32,129 nt of DNA from Candidatus Iainarchaeum sp. (GTDB lineage Archaea > Iainarchaeota > Iainarchaeia > Iainarchaeales > DTGL01). The notes under the pieces are model-generated. The model was given only the letters and a program-made list of their open reading frames with translations, ran no database searches and was not told the DNA's origin. The DNA is taken from assembly GCA_021163505.1 (NCBI GenBank), contig JAGGVE010000001.1, positions 1 to 32,129 of the forward strand, read 5' to 3'. Shown one piece after another: positions 7,649 to 17,121 of this stretch (position 1 is the first letter of the stretch; every line of letters begins with the position of its first letter). Position numbers and translations under genes: made by a program.

Positions 7649-8110
7649 TCAGGATGGCGAGGGTCTTTTTCCTATTGAAATATAGCATACAATGCCGCAG
7701 GAATCAGAGCTCTGGTAAACGCACTGGAAGTAAACATCTGCTTTTGCATCATATTTTACGTTCATTCTTTTTTCATCTATTACTTCAAAGTTGGTTCTGT
7801 AGGATTGGAACTTTATGCAATCCACAGGCATATTGAATCTATTTGAGAACGGCTTTACAGAATAGACACCTCTTACAAAGCTCAAATCTTTTTTTAATAC
7901 AAGGCCGTTCTCCAATTTATCAGGGGTTGTGGGCGCATTTATTGCCGAGCGCAATCCTTCCATAAGCCTTTCTTCACTTTCCCTAAGATGGATGGTGTTG
8001 AAGTAATTTATCGTGCTTATTATTATCAAAAGAACTGCAAGCCCAAATATTGCTGCAACCAGTAACCTGAACGGCCAGAAGTATCCTTTTCCCGTAGGCA
8101 TATTTCTCAC
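7649..8110 (-). CDS. Pilin-like membrane protein (minor pilin candidate)
   Basis: The 153-residue protein has a short polar N terminus with GKG, then one long hydrophobic helix (about residues 14-36), then a soluble head with paired cysteines near the end. This is the general build of a minor pilin, though the GKGYFWPFR junction is not a textbook class III site. The GTG start overlaps the TGA of the upstream platform gene (GTGA), with GGAG at good spacing; an ATG at 8101 is the alternative. Translational coupling to the platform gene supports a role in the same machine. Confidence 0.72.
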   Translation of the reverse strand: MRNMPTGKGYFWPFRLLVAAIFGLAVLLIIISTINYFNTIHLRESEERLMEGLRSAINAPTTPDKLENGLVLKKDLSFVRGVYSVKPFSNRFNMPVDCIKFQSYRTNFEVIDEKRMNVKYDAKADVYFQCVYQSSDSCGIVCYISIGKRPSPS

Positions 8111-10440
8111 ATATATGCTCCAATCAACGTATTAGAGAACATAACAGTGATCACATATATTATAAGAGCAACTGGAAGATATTTTGCAATGTTCACCTTC
8201 ACAAGCAAATTGTTGTCTTCCTCAAGCTTTGTCGCGAAGTAAATTATGATAAGCACAATCTCCATTACATATATTCCCACTATAAGTATAAACAATAGCG
8301 GTTCAGCTATCTGGGTAATCGCATCAACCTTTATCCAATCCAGAATATTTGCTCTTGTAAATGGTCCTGGCATACTCCGTGTTATGAGTGTTTGGCTTCG
8401 AACCTTTTCAAATACTCCTGACTCCACAACTTTTATTGCAGTCTGCACAACTATTTTGTACAGGGTGGTGGTAATCCCCAAGACCACAGGCGTGATGATA
8501 ACACCCATTGTCATCATCATTGTGGTGATGTCTTTCACCAAGGATTTAAGAAGCTTCGCAACCCTCTCTGAATTCTCAAGCTGCAAAGCGAAGGAAATGA
8601 GGCTGCGTGCAGCAATATTTACGCCGAGGGCTACAGCGTCCAAAGCAAGGCGCAGGCCTGTTTTTATTATATTGGAAGGCTGTCTTTCTGCTGCTCCGAA
8701 GCGATGATCAAAGAAAGCGGAGTAAAGAGGCATGCCAAGGATATTTATGTTGTCCAAGGCTTTTGAAAATACCTCTTTTGATATTGTATAGTTTGGCAGA
8801 AATTCAACAGCATGTTTTATCGCTTCTTCCATTGGTTTGTTTTCACCAAGACGGGATGCGATTATGTATATAGCATCTTTGAATTCGTATTCCATTCCAA
8901 TAACCTTTTGCTGCATTTTCCTCTTATAAATACTATTATAGTAAAGCCACACAAACATACATGCGGATATTGTGAGCAAAATGCCGAACCATAGGTTGTA
9001 AGGTGTTATATCATTGCCATAGCTCATGAAGAAAGTAAGCCTGGCAAGCCTCACCTCCTGTTCTGCCTTCTTCCGTAATTCTTCCCCCGTGTATCCGCTG
9101 GCACGAAGGCTTCTTACCACCATCTTATAATAGGTTCCATCCGGAATATCAAAGTACCTTGGTGGATAGCCGTTCATCTGCAATACCTCTTCCTCGGTTT
9201 TGTCAGCGGGAATAATCTGTACTATTTCTTCGCTTTCACTGATTGCAAGCAGCATAGACTTTGGTGGAAAGCCTTCAAGGTGGAAATAGTAGGAGCAGAC
9301 CAAGCCAAGTATTGCAATTATTGCAACCGTGGTTTTTATATCAACTGTGCCTGTCTTGGTTTTTATTTTACCCTTAGGCGGTAATCCGGGATAGTCATCA
9401 GGTATTTCGGGCGCCTCATATACTGGGGGCCTTGTTTTTATTATGCCTCTGGCAAAGTATAGGGCTGTGAGCGGCAGGGCGATATTGTATATTGCAATTA
9501 ATGCTATTGGATTTGACCAGGGCATGCCTGTGAATATGGAGCCTACAGGGAGTATCACAATAAGAATTACTGGAAGAAGAATCCCGATGTAAAAAAGCGC
9601 TATTGATGGCTGTATAAGCGCATGTGCATAATTTTCCATTTTTTCCCTTATGCTTGCAAGCAACTCGTCCATCGTCCTGTTCAAAAGCACTTCCCGTTTT
9701 GCCTCACTTTCCTCAAGAATGGATGCTCTTATTCGCATCAATGCTCTTTTAAATTCAGGAGCGTAGCGCCCCCATCTGTAAGCTATACTATCTAGCCCCT
9801 CTGTTATGGTAGCGTGTATGCCGAGTTCGAGTTCCCAGAGCATTTTTTTAAAGTCTTGGGCTATTTGCCCTCTGCCGTGTGAAGCAGCAAACTCTGTAGC
9901 TTGCTCGAGATTTGGCGTAAGCTTTAGGGACATTATGAAGTAACCTATTATCTCTGGGATATATGCTAAAGATTTTTTTATTTCCACATTTACTGCTGTT
10001 AAAGGATACTGCTGTACATAGCGTGTTATTAAAAGTGAAACAGTTACTAATGCAAATAGCGGCATATAAAGGCCAAATGGCACCGTACGCAGAATTTTTG
10101 CAGGCGGCCCATTTATCATTATGAGCCAAATTATAAAGCTCGCGAGGATTGTTATCAGAAAAATGAAGCGAACTGCCGCACTGAACTCCTTTGGCTTAAG
10201 GTCCCAGCCAAGCAAATCTATCGCATTACGATACTCATCTTTAAACGGCTCTTCACTCCCAAGGCTCGGTACCATTTGGTATATTCTTTTACAAAGCCTA
10301 ACATAGCCGGGGTTGGCTCTTTTCTTAAGTATCTCCTCTTTCTCTTGCCAGAAAACATCCCTGGGCACAACTATATTTTGATACATCTCTCCAATACTAA
10401 CCTCTTTTTTCTTAGCGCGCTTATTCTTTCTTCGTGGCAT
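8107..10440 (-). CDS. Pilus/secretion membrane platform with two T2SSF domains (FlaJ/TadC-like)
   Basis: The 777-residue protein is an integral membrane platform of the type II secretion F family. Two T2SSF-type modules are visible: one around residues 160-330 (FIMSLKLTPNLEQATEFAA, later MDELLASIREKMENYA), the second around 530-690 (IIASRLGENKPMEEAI, later MMTMGVIITPVVLG). Each is followed by hydrophobic helices, and more helices lie at the N terminus and the very end. Archaeal platforms usually carry two such modules and work with a cytoplasmic hexameric ATPase to push pilins out of the membrane. It overlaps the ATPase gene by 20 bases and the next pilin-like gene by 4, so it is clearly one operon. 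The archaellum FlaJ is shorter; this is a pilus-type homologue. Confidence 0.9.
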   Translation of the reverse strand: MPRRKNKRAKKKEVSIGEMYQNIVVPRDVFWQEKEEILKKRANPGYVRLCKRIYQMVPSLGSEEPFKDEYRNAIDLLGWDLKPKEFSAAVRFIFLITILASFIIWLIMINGPPAKILRTVPFGLYMPLFALVTVSLLITRYVQQYPLTAVNVEIKKSLAYIPEIIGYFIMSLKLTPNLEQATEFAASHGRGQIAQDFKKMLWELELGIHATITEGLDSIAYRWGRYAPEFKRALMRIRASILEESEAKREVLLNRTMDELLASIREKMENYAHALIQPSIALFYIGILLPVILIVILPVGSIFTGMPWSNPIALIAIYNIALPLTALYFARGIIKTRPPVYEAPEIPDDYPGLPPKGKIKTKTGTVDIKTTVAIIAILGLVCSYYFHLEGFPPKSMLLAISESEEIVQIIPADKTEEEVLQMNGYPPRYFDIPDGTYYKMVVRSLRASGYTGEELRKKAEQEVRLARLTFFMSYGNDITPYNLWFGILLTISACMFVWLYYNSIYKRKMQQKVIGMEYEFKDAIYIIASRLGENKPMEEAIKHAVEFLPNYTISKEVFSKALDNINILGMPLYSAFFDHRFGAAERQPSNIIKTGLRLALDAVALGVNIAARSLISFALQLENSERVAKLLKSLVKDITTMMMTMGVIITPVVLGITTTLYKIVVQTAIKVVESGVFEKVRSQTLITRSMPGPFTRANILDWIKVDAITQIAEPLLFILIVGIYVMEIVLIIIYFATKLEEDNNLLVKVNIAKYLPVALIIYVITVMFSNTLIGAYM

Positions 10441-12730
10441 GTGACCCCTTCTTCTCGCTAATTAGATTCTTAAGCAATACTGAGTCTACCCAAGCTTTCC
10501 ACTCCTGAAGCCATTTTTCATAATCCACCTTTCCAAACTCTTTTATCTGCTTTTCTTTGAGTAGGAGAAGCTTTGAATGAGCTGCAGCGCTATTCTCAGC
10601 TTCAAGTAGCTCTGGTAGCGAATGCTTTTTCTTCAATTCTACAAGGTACTTTTTAGATTCTGCCCTGACTTTTATTTCCGACCATATTTCCCTTATTGAA
10701 AGTCCGGAAGTTTTCTGTATCTTAGAAAAAAGTTCCGAATCTTTGAGGCTGTCTTCAATAAAAATTAGATCGTCTTTCTTTGCTTCATAGAGCATCAGGT
10801 CCAGCAGGCCACCCTCTCTAAGCGGTTCCTCATTCCAATGCTTTCTGATTTCGGTAACCTGCACAAGCCTCCTTTGCCTCCTAAGCGAACCATAGAATCT
10901 TATAGGTCTTGCGGTGACAACAACATCTGTTGCCTTAAAAGAGGTTGTTGGCACTCCAAGGTCATTGACAACGCGATCCCATACCGAGTAAGCTGAATCT
11001 CCATGAATTGTTCCCATAACAACATTGCCTGCAGCACCAACACGCATTGCTTCATAAAGCGTTATCGCCTCTTTGGATCTAACCTCCCCAAGAACCAATG
11101 CGCTGTCACCTAATCGCAACGCTGTGCGCAGAGCTTCTTCCGGTTCCATCTCTGTTTCTGTTTTGCTCGCAGTGATTGGCGATTTTGTTTTTAATCTCTG
11201 AATGTTAAAGCCTATTTTCTTTATATATGGAACCGGAATTTCCAGAGTGTCTTCCTGAACAATAATCCTTATATTTTTGGGAATTTCCAATATGCAAGCA
11301 GTCAGAAAAGAGGTTTTACCAGAGCCCCTTGAACCAGTGACTAAAAGCGTTGCCTGATTATCAATCAAAAATGATATAAGCCCTGCTGCAAGTGGATTTA
11401 GAAATTTTACATCTATAAATTGTGGCAACGTCCAGGGAGTTAACTTGTGTAACCTAAATGCAAAAGCAACGCCATCTGGAGCAAGTGGCGGCCCGATGGT
11501 GGCAACTCTTGTTTCAAGGTCTGGTAAGTCATAGTCAAGCACAGGGTGTGCTTCGTCAAATGGTCTGCCACTCATTGCCCTCAATTTTGTTGCAAGAGTT
11601 AATGCTTCTCTTTCAGTATAGAGCACATTCGTTATACACTGTCCAAAATCAGAATGCACAATATATATTGGATGCTGTCCTATAGGTGAATCTATATAGA
11701 TATCTGTTATTCTCCTATCAGAAAGAAGAATTTCAAGTATGCCATAGCCCACAGTATATCTGGCAACTATTTCACTAAGCTCCTTTAACTCCTTTTTATT
11801 AAGTTTTATATTGTAGTGGTCTGCAACTTCCATTATGGTTGTTTCATATAAACGTTCAAAGTATGCTCTTGAGCTTGTTATGCTACTAAGTGCAGCCTTG
11901 CTTGGCGAATACTCGGAAACAATCTCCTTGGTCTTGCTTATAACAAAGTATTTCTCTGGGCTCAGTGAATACTCTGGCGGGTATATGAAGTAAAGGTTTT
12001 GGGCTCTATCCGGATGGCTGAATATCTGAACACCAGTGTTTTTTACAGTGTATTCGTCCAGAAGCTCTAAACCGCTCTCTTCCCCAAGAAGGAGCCTTGA
12101 ACCTATAAAAGATGGTTTTATCTGGGCCTCAAAGAGTGATTTGTAGATTTCCTTTGTATCCGGCATCTCGGTGAGCTCAGATATGAACTTTTTCACATTT
12201 TCTATCATTCTGCACTCTTCGAAGCTTTTTTTTATTTTCAGTAGCGTTTTTAGGTATATCTTGCTGCCTTTTCTGTACTGCTCATCTCCTTCCTTATACC
12301 TTTCGGTTTCCTTTTTAATTTCAGAAAGACAGAGCAGGTAGGCTTTGATTGGATCCCGAGCAATCAGGTCTTTTGTTATTGAAACTACTACCCTATGGCG
12401 CATGCCAATACGGCGTTCTTCCGCCTTGTTAGTAACATCGCCAAGGTTTGTGTAGCCCCATATATTCTCCGCCGCAAACTTCTGCATGATTTTTACAATC
12501 TCTTTGAACATTTCTGTTTGTTCTTCATTGTATATTTTGTCATATACCTCTGAAAGCACTATTATGTTTGGATTTGTTTTCTGCAGAACTGTCATCAGGT
12601 GAAGTCTGCACGCTTCATCATCTGCAAGCGAGGATTTGTATATACAGCTCTTACAGTCAAATATAAGATAAAAGTTGTTTGCCTCTCTTTTAACCACGTA
12701 CTTTCCAACCTTAAATCCACCAATTTTCAT
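10421..12730 (-). CDS. Type II/IV secretion (VirB11/GspE-like) assembly ATPase
   Basis: The start is placed at the ATG at 12730 (MKIGGFKVG), with AGGTG before it. The product is 769 residues. The motor domain has Walker A GSRGSGKT (about 466-473), the Asp box QEDTLEIP (492-499), Walker B ALVLGEVR (544-551) and the His box GTIHGD (573-578). It should form a cytoplasmic hexamer that powers assembly of the neighbouring pilins through the platform protein. The N terminus has C-x2-C-x11-C-x2-H (residues 26-44), a possible zinc site. The C-terminal ~150 residues are charged and coiled-coil-like. The gene begins eight bases after the giant vWA gene and overlaps the platform gene. I see no archaellin genes nearby, which favours a pilus over an archaellum. 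Confidence 0.92.
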   Translation of the reverse strand: MKIGGFKVGKYVVKREANNFYLIFDCKSCIYKSSLADDEACRLHLMTVLQKTNPNIIVLSEVYDKIYNEEQTEMFKEIVKIMQKFAAENIWGYTNLGDVTNKAEERRIGMRHRVVVSITKDLIARDPIKAYLLCLSEIKKETERYKEGDEQYRKGSKIYLKTLLKIKKSFEECRMIENVKKFISELTEMPDTKEIYKSLFEAQIKPSFIGSRLLLGEESGLELLDEYTVKNTGVQIFSHPDRAQNLYFIYPPEYSLSPEKYFVISKTKEIVSEYSPSKAALSSITSSRAYFERLYETTIMEVADHYNIKLNKKELKELSEIVARYTVGYGILEILLSDRRITDIYIDSPIGQHPIYIVHSDFGQCITNVLYTEREALTLATKLRAMSGRPFDEAHPVLDYDLPDLETRVATIGPPLAPDGVAFAFRLHKLTPWTLPQFIDVKFLNPLAAGLISFLIDNQATLLVTGSRGSGKTSFLTACILEIPKNIRIIVQEDTLEIPVPYIKKIGFNIQRLKTKSPITASKTETEMEPEEALRTALRLGDSALVLGEVRSKEAITLYEAMRVGAAGNVVMGTIHGDSAYSVWDRVVNDLGVPTTSFKATDVVVTARPIRFYGSLRRQRRLVQVTEIRKHWNEEPLREGGLLDLMLYEAKKDDLIFIEDSLKDSELFSKIQKTSGLSIREIWSEIKVRAESKKYLVELKKKHSLPELLEAENSAAAHSKLLLLKEKQIKEFGKVDYEKWLQEWKAWVDSVLLKNLISEKKGSHATKKE

Positions 12731-12738
12731 AACCACAC

Positions 12739-15700
12739 CTACCCTGTGCAACGCTCACAACTTTCAGGGCTTTCGCACCTATTCTTTTCCTCAAGCATCA
12801 AATCTTCTACAATGTCTTTAATTATTCTTTTCATTGCTTCGTTCATCGGAAAACTGCTGTGCTGATTATTGCTTACAATAACACCATTATCAGACACCGA
12901 ATACCTGTAGATGTTTTCTTCAGAGGTAAGCCTTCTTGCTGTTGCTTCAGCACTTTCCATGCCTATTTCAATATTTTCCACAAGTGCATACAAATTTACT
13001 TTTAGCTCTCCTAATGTGTTTGTCACATCATAGATTGAGTGCACATCGCTGTTTGAGGGTTCATCTGTGATCAGCAGTATTACTTTGTAGCTCTCATTTC
13101 CCCAGCCGGTTCTCCAGCCAATATCTTCTGTATTGGCGCTGTTTGTTGCAAAAAATAGAGCGTCAAGCCATGGTTCTTTTTCCTCTATGTATGCAAGCCC
13201 CTTTATAAGCTCCGCTAATCTAAGAATGCTTCGTGAATCCCCCTTCAAGCTTACATATCCAACACTTTTTGTCTCTAGGAATTCGTTCCGCGAGTACCTC
13301 ATCTGTTTTGCAAGGCCTTCTTTTAGCGATGAATCAGCCCCGCCACCGAATATTAATGCACCTACTCTTAAACATTCCCCTCTGTCAGCAAATACGCATC
13401 GCTTATTAAAATTGCTTGCAAATTCCTCAAATGAGATTGTAAACTCAGCCAGCTCCTGCCAGGTTGATTCTGTAGCGTCAATAACCAGGAATAAATCGAT
13501 AGGCCTGCTAAGCTCGTTTATCCGCTGCAAATACTCCCAATTTTCATTTGAAGTTTCGCAGTAGCATTCACTCGGGCAGCTGAGCTCTGATTGGTGCGGT
13601 GCAATAGGCCCATTTGCTACAGATACCTGAGTTTCGCCTGAGCTTTCAGAGCCTTGTGGTTCTGCTGGCGCAATTGGTCCATTCGCCACAGATACCTGAC
13701 TCTCTTCAGGTTCGCTTTCGCCTTCATAAGGCTCTACTGGGGGCAATGGTTCAGCACCAGAGCTTACGCCGCCACAAAGCCATACCCTTGGCAACTCACA
13801 CTTAGCACAATTTTCTCTGCTGGGCGTGCATGTACCATAGACTGCAAGCACGCCTTCTGGAGTTTCTTCTATTGCTGCTGAGGTTTGAATCAGCTCCTGC
13901 CATTTTGCTATGCATTCCTGCTTGGTTATTTGGGTATCACAGTCACAGCCAAGCTCGACATAGCACTGTTCCAAATTATCGTTGCAATACAGCCTGCAGC
14001 CCTCTGTATAAATCTCTTTCTGGGGTCTTCTTTCAACTCTCCTGCAAAGAATGCACTGTTCTTCGCTGCATGGTCCAAGCCTTAGTTCCTCTTCTATTGC
14101 AGAGGTGAGCGCACTTATGATTGCATCCTTTATTTCTGCTGGTGTTGAATAGGGTATTGCCACCCCCCCAGTACTGGAAGAGAGCCAGCTCATCTGCTGC
14201 TCAAGCTTTTGCACATCACTTTCTGAGAGATTGCCAAGGGCCTTGCTTATGTTCGTATTGTAGATACCAACGAACTTTACTCCCTTGCGATTTGCGGCAT
14301 CTTTGAGGGATGCTATTACATCGTCTATGGTTTCTGATATTTGGCCTGAGCTAACGAGTGGCCTGTAATTCTCTTCAGGATTGTCATAAGGGGTTTCATA
14401 GGGATTATTTGGAGCATCAGTTAGCACAATTAAATACCTTTTCGATTCTGCGCTCCATTGCTCAGAGCCCAGAGCAAGAAGCGAAATGCCCGCCCACGGG
14501 TCAGCCACATCTGCGCCACCTGCTATATCCACACTTGTTAGGCTCGATGTTACTTCACTTAGATTGCCTGTAAGGGGCACTGCTTGCGGAGATGCCGAAG
14601 GGAATGCATGCCCTTTTTCAGTGCCATAAACATACCTTATGCCAACCTTCATACAGTGCTTTATTCCAAGCTCACTGCACTTCTGATCAAGCGTGTTAAT
14701 AATATCAGCTATCGAATTTTTGAATTCATAGAACTCATCGGCCATTGAGCCAGATAGGTCCAGCACAAATTCCACATCCATAAATGAATAATCGCTTAAG
14801 GTTTTGTCATAATACTGCGCACAGCTGCAGCTACCACATTCGCTCTGCCATGGCAGTATGCAATAATGAGTACAAACCTGCACAGGCATTCCCTCTTCGC
14901 AGAGCTTCAGACCTCTTTGCTTTGCGCTGTTGATTATCTCTGTAGTTATTATCTCCAATATTTTTGATGGCAACTCGGAAGCATTTGCATAGGATAAATA
15001 CCTGCCGCCTGTTTGTGCAGCTATGGATTGCAGATCTTGCTCTGGACACTGAAACCCATAGTCCTGGTTGGAGAAGTTATAGCCGTAAACATCTCTCAGA
15101 TAATTGGCCAGTATGGTGTAGAAACCGCTGGGCATCATATCACAGCCCTTTGCCGCAAGCGAAAATATCTTCACATTCTTTTCTCTTGCAAGCTCAGCAA
15201 CTTCTGTCAATGTTTTTGTGCTGCCATTGTTATAAGCATCGGTTATTACAATTATAATCTTTTCAGCATCATCCCGCCAGTGGATTGCATCCGAACTTAA
15301 AGCAAAATAGCTAACATCAGCCCATGCCTCTTGCCCTCCAGCCGAAATAACATCGTTGAGCATATCCGCTATTTTTGTGAAATCAGATGTTAAGTCTTGG
15401 TATCCAAAATCATCTCCCATAGAGGCGAAAATCGCTGGCGGCTGCTCCGCAAACTGGCTTATGCAATGGGGCGGCTTTCTTGCATCGAACTCGTCTTTAG
15501 TAAGGTTTCGATTTTTAGTATATCCGTAGTGTATTAAAGCGCTCTGGGCATAGTTGCACAGTACATAATTAAACGAATCGTACTGAAACGCATTGCAGGT
15601 TGCTACATTCTGCTGTTTGTGCTGCCTTTGATAGTTCAGACAGCTTTGGAACAGTGGATTGTTTTCCTCAAGACATTTTTTTGAATAGCCCTCAAAAACA

Positions 15701-16923
15701 TAAGCACCAATGCGCAGGCATTCCGTGCCAAGTTTTTCAATGCATTCCGAGCGCACTGTTTCATAGAGATTCGTGATGCTTGTTATAGTTTCGTCAATGT
15801 CATCTGACATTGAGCCGCTGCCATCTATTACAAGAAAAATGTCAAAAGGCTTTTCAGTCTGTCCTATTAATGAAAGCACCTCTTCTTTTGTATAGCAGTT
15901 TTTTGTGCAAACATCCTTTCTTTCTCCCTCGCCAGATAGCTCCAATGTTTTGCTCGCATAGCTCACTTTTTCCAGGGTTAGTTCGTAATTATCGGGTATG
16001 TTGTATAGAAGCCTCCATTTCCTTTCGCACTCTTCAAGAGTTATGCAATCATCGCAGGGGAAAAAGTATTTGCATTCGTTTTCAGAGATCCATTCACTTC
16101 TTGGCTCTCCGGGGATGCATTCCTCCAAAACAACTTTTCCGAATGCATTTATTTCAAACTCTTTTTCAACAAAATTTGTTTCATCGGTATTTTCTCTTAC
16201 AAGCAAGTTGAGCTTGTATGTACCGTTTTCTGGTATTTCAATGCTGATCTGCTTGCCGACAGAAGCGTTGATATGCAAGCTGAAGGGTTCAAGCTTTTTT
16301 TCGCTCACCAGTTTGTATTCATATTTCTGAAGGTGTGGATTGAATTCCCTCCGGTAAAGCTTTGCAATAACATCAATAGCAGACATATCCTGCTTGCCCA
16401 CATTTTTTACCTGAAAGCTGAGTTTTACCTCGTTGCCCTCTGCCAGATTTACATCGCTTTTGTCAATGTCCACTTCCGGTAGGGCTACCTGCGCAGGCTC
16501 TTCTCCAATATATACCTTGCATATATATATCTCTTCGAATCTGCATCTCGCAGAAATGACCTCTTCAGAGTCCTCCCTGAATGAAAAGAAACGCCTGTTC
16601 GGAGAATTATCCCACATTATCCTCTGGTGGCAGTCTGCACCAAGAACTCCTTTTGGGCAGCAGTGCCTTGGATGATTACATACAAATGTTACTGTACGAG
16701 ACTGGCTGTCGAAAGGATCTGCATGCATCTCAGTTTCTGCTTTAAAAAAAGCCTTATCGGTGTAATACTGCCCAAGCTTTGTTTCTGCCTTCTCAAGCTG
16801 CTCCCTTATAACCTCGTCTGGCTTTCTTGGTACTTTAAAGAACCCCGAAAAGTAAATAAGGAATATTGCAATAATTATTATAGCTATTATTGCAGCTACA
16901 AGTGTCTTAAACGAACTATCCAT
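12739..16923 (-). CDS. Giant pilin-like protein with three vWA domains (pilus tip/adhesin candidate)
   Basis: The 1394-residue protein begins like a pilin: MDSSFK, a hydrophobic helix (about 8-30), then a pilin-like neck (EQLEKAETKLGQ). An Ig-like segment lies at about 150-260. Three von Willebrand A domains follow at about 359-665, 714-945 and 1141-1375. Their MIDAS motifs are DGSGS (367), DLSGS (722) and DATES (1149); the third has Thr for the first Ser. Each domain also keeps a W-[AL]-[DG] segment and an [IL]TD motif. Cysteine-rich linkers separate the domains, and QVSVANGPIAP occurs twice at about 1086-1109. The C terminus is also Cys-rich (CESPESCERC). It is the first gene of the operon with the assembly ATPase and platform. 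Insertion into the pilus as a large tip subunit is inferred. Its own promoter and a GGAG site lie upstream. Confidence 0.9.
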   Translation of the reverse strand: MDSSFKTLVAAIIAIIIIAIFLIYFSGFFKVPRKPDEVIREQLEKAETKLGQYYTDKAFFKAETEMHADPFDSQSRTVTFVCNHPRHCCPKGVLGADCHQRIMWDNSPNRRFFSFREDSEEVISARCRFEEIYICKVYIGEEPAQVALPEVDIDKSDVNLAEGNEVKLSFQVKNVGKQDMSAIDVIAKLYRREFNPHLQKYEYKLVSEKKLEPFSLHINASVGKQISIEIPENGTYKLNLLVRENTDETNFVEKEFEINAFGKVVLEECIPGEPRSEWISENECKYFFPCDDCITLEECERKWRLLYNIPDNYELTLEKVSYASKTLELSGEGERKDVCTKNCYTKEEVLSLIGQTEKPFDIFLVIDGSGSMSDDIDETITSITNLYETVRSECIEKLGTECLRIGAYVFEGYSKKCLEENNPLFQSCLNYQRQHKQQNVATCNAFQYDSFNYVLCNYAQSALIHYGYTKNRNLTKDEFDARKPPHCISQFAEQPPAIFASMGDDFGYQDLTSDFTKIADMLNDVISAGGQEAWADVSYFALSSDAIHWRDDAEKIIIVITDAYNNGSTKTLTEVAELAREKNVKIFSLAAKGCDMMPSGFYTILANYLRDVYGYNFSNQDYGFQCPEQDLQSIAAQTGGRYLSYANASELPSKILEIITTEIINSAKQRGLKLCEEGMPVQVCTHYCILPWQSECGSCSCAQYYDKTLSDYSFMDVEFVLDLSGSMADEFYEFKNSIADIINTLDQKCSELGIKHCMKVGIRYVYGTEKGHAFPSASPQAVPLTGNLSEVTSSLTSVDIAGGADVADPWAGISLLALGSEQWSAESKRYLIVLTDAPNNPYETPYDNPEENYRPLVSSGQISETIDDVIASLKDAANRKGVKFVGIYNTNISKALGNLSESDVQKLEQQMSWLSSSTGGVAIPYSTPAEIKDAIISALTSAIEEELRLGPCSEEQCILCRRVERRPQKEIYTEGCRLYCNDNLEQCYVELGCDCDTQITKQECIAKWQELIQTSAAIEETPEGVLAVYGTCTPSRENCAKCELPRVWLCGGVSSGAEPLPPVEPYEGESEPEESQVSVANGPIAPAEPQGSESSGETQVSVANGPIAPHQSELSCPSECYCETSNENWEYLQRINELSRPIDLFLVIDATESTWQELAEFTISFEEFASNFNKRCVFADRGECLRVGALIFGGGADSSLKEGLAKQMRYSRNEFLETKSVGYVSLKGDSRSILRLAELIKGLAYIEEKEPWLDALFFATNSANTEDIGWRTGWGNESYKVILLITDEPSNSDVHSIYDVTNTLGELKVNLYALVENIEIGMESAEATARRLTSEENIYRYSVSDNGVIVSNNQHSSFPMNEAMKRIIKDIVEDLMLEEKNRCESPESCERCTG
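13599..13699. repeat. Imperfect direct repeat in the vWA gene linker
   Basis: Two similar ~32-base stretches (13599-13630 and 13667-13699) encode QVSVANGPIAP twice in the Pro/Glu/Ser-rich linker before the third vWA domain. Differences are mostly synonymous, so the peptide rather than the DNA seems to be kept. Confidence 0.7.
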
Positions 16924-16978
16924 AATTTTCTCCTCACAATTTATTTACAATTTAGTATTTTCCTTCTTTTATGCCCTC

Positions 16979-16986
16979 TATATATT
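16979..16986 (-). promoter_or_regulatory. TATA box for the pilus assembly operon
   Basis: The minus strand reads AAAAAATATATAG about 60 bp before the ATG at 16923. This would give a leader of about 34 bases ending in GAGGAG, a good ribosome site. A second AT-rich candidate lies near 17026-17036. The 198-base gap 16924-17121 holds this and the divergent promoter and no gene on either strand. Confidence 0.5.
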
Positions 16987-17059
16987 TTTTAATTTTCTAA
17001 TATTAGTAAGCTCTTGTTGTATTTAAAATTTTTTATTTGCAGCGTAAAGGTTGGGTGTT

Positions 17060-17071
17060 CCTTTATAAAGG
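17060..17071. promoter_or_regulatory. 12-bp palindrome between the two pilus operons
   Basis: CCTTTATAAAGG is a perfect palindrome about 20 bp upstream of the TATA box of the plus-strand operon. It is placed like an activator or repressor site in the divergent intergenic region. It could also be chance in AT-rich DNA. Confidence 0.3.
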
Positions 17072-17090
17072 TAAAACAAGCTGAAATAAC

Positions 17091-17100
17091 ATTTAAATAT
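17091..17100 (+). promoter_or_regulatory. TATA box for a leaderless minor-pilin operon
   Basis: ATTTAAATAT, preceded by GAAATAAC (BRE-like), is centred 26 bp before the ATG at 17122. That is the normal TATA-to-start-site distance in archaea, so the first mRNA base should be at or next to the start codon. No SD sequence is present before this ATG, which agrees. Confidence 0.6.
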
Positions 17101-17121
17101 AAAAAAGCCATATTGTAATGT

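Noticed and set aside
8107-12730. Archaellum (flagellar) operon
   Set aside because: The ATPase and platform resemble archaellum parts, but no archaellins or other archaellum accessory genes are in the window, and the associated pilins and vWA protein fit a pilus.
13133-13564. Long open frame on the plus strand (143 codons) and others at 15810-16211 and 13830-14108
   Set aside because: They lie wholly inside the minus-strand vWA giant, have no ribosome site or recognisable protein features, and are read antisense to strong vWA motifs.
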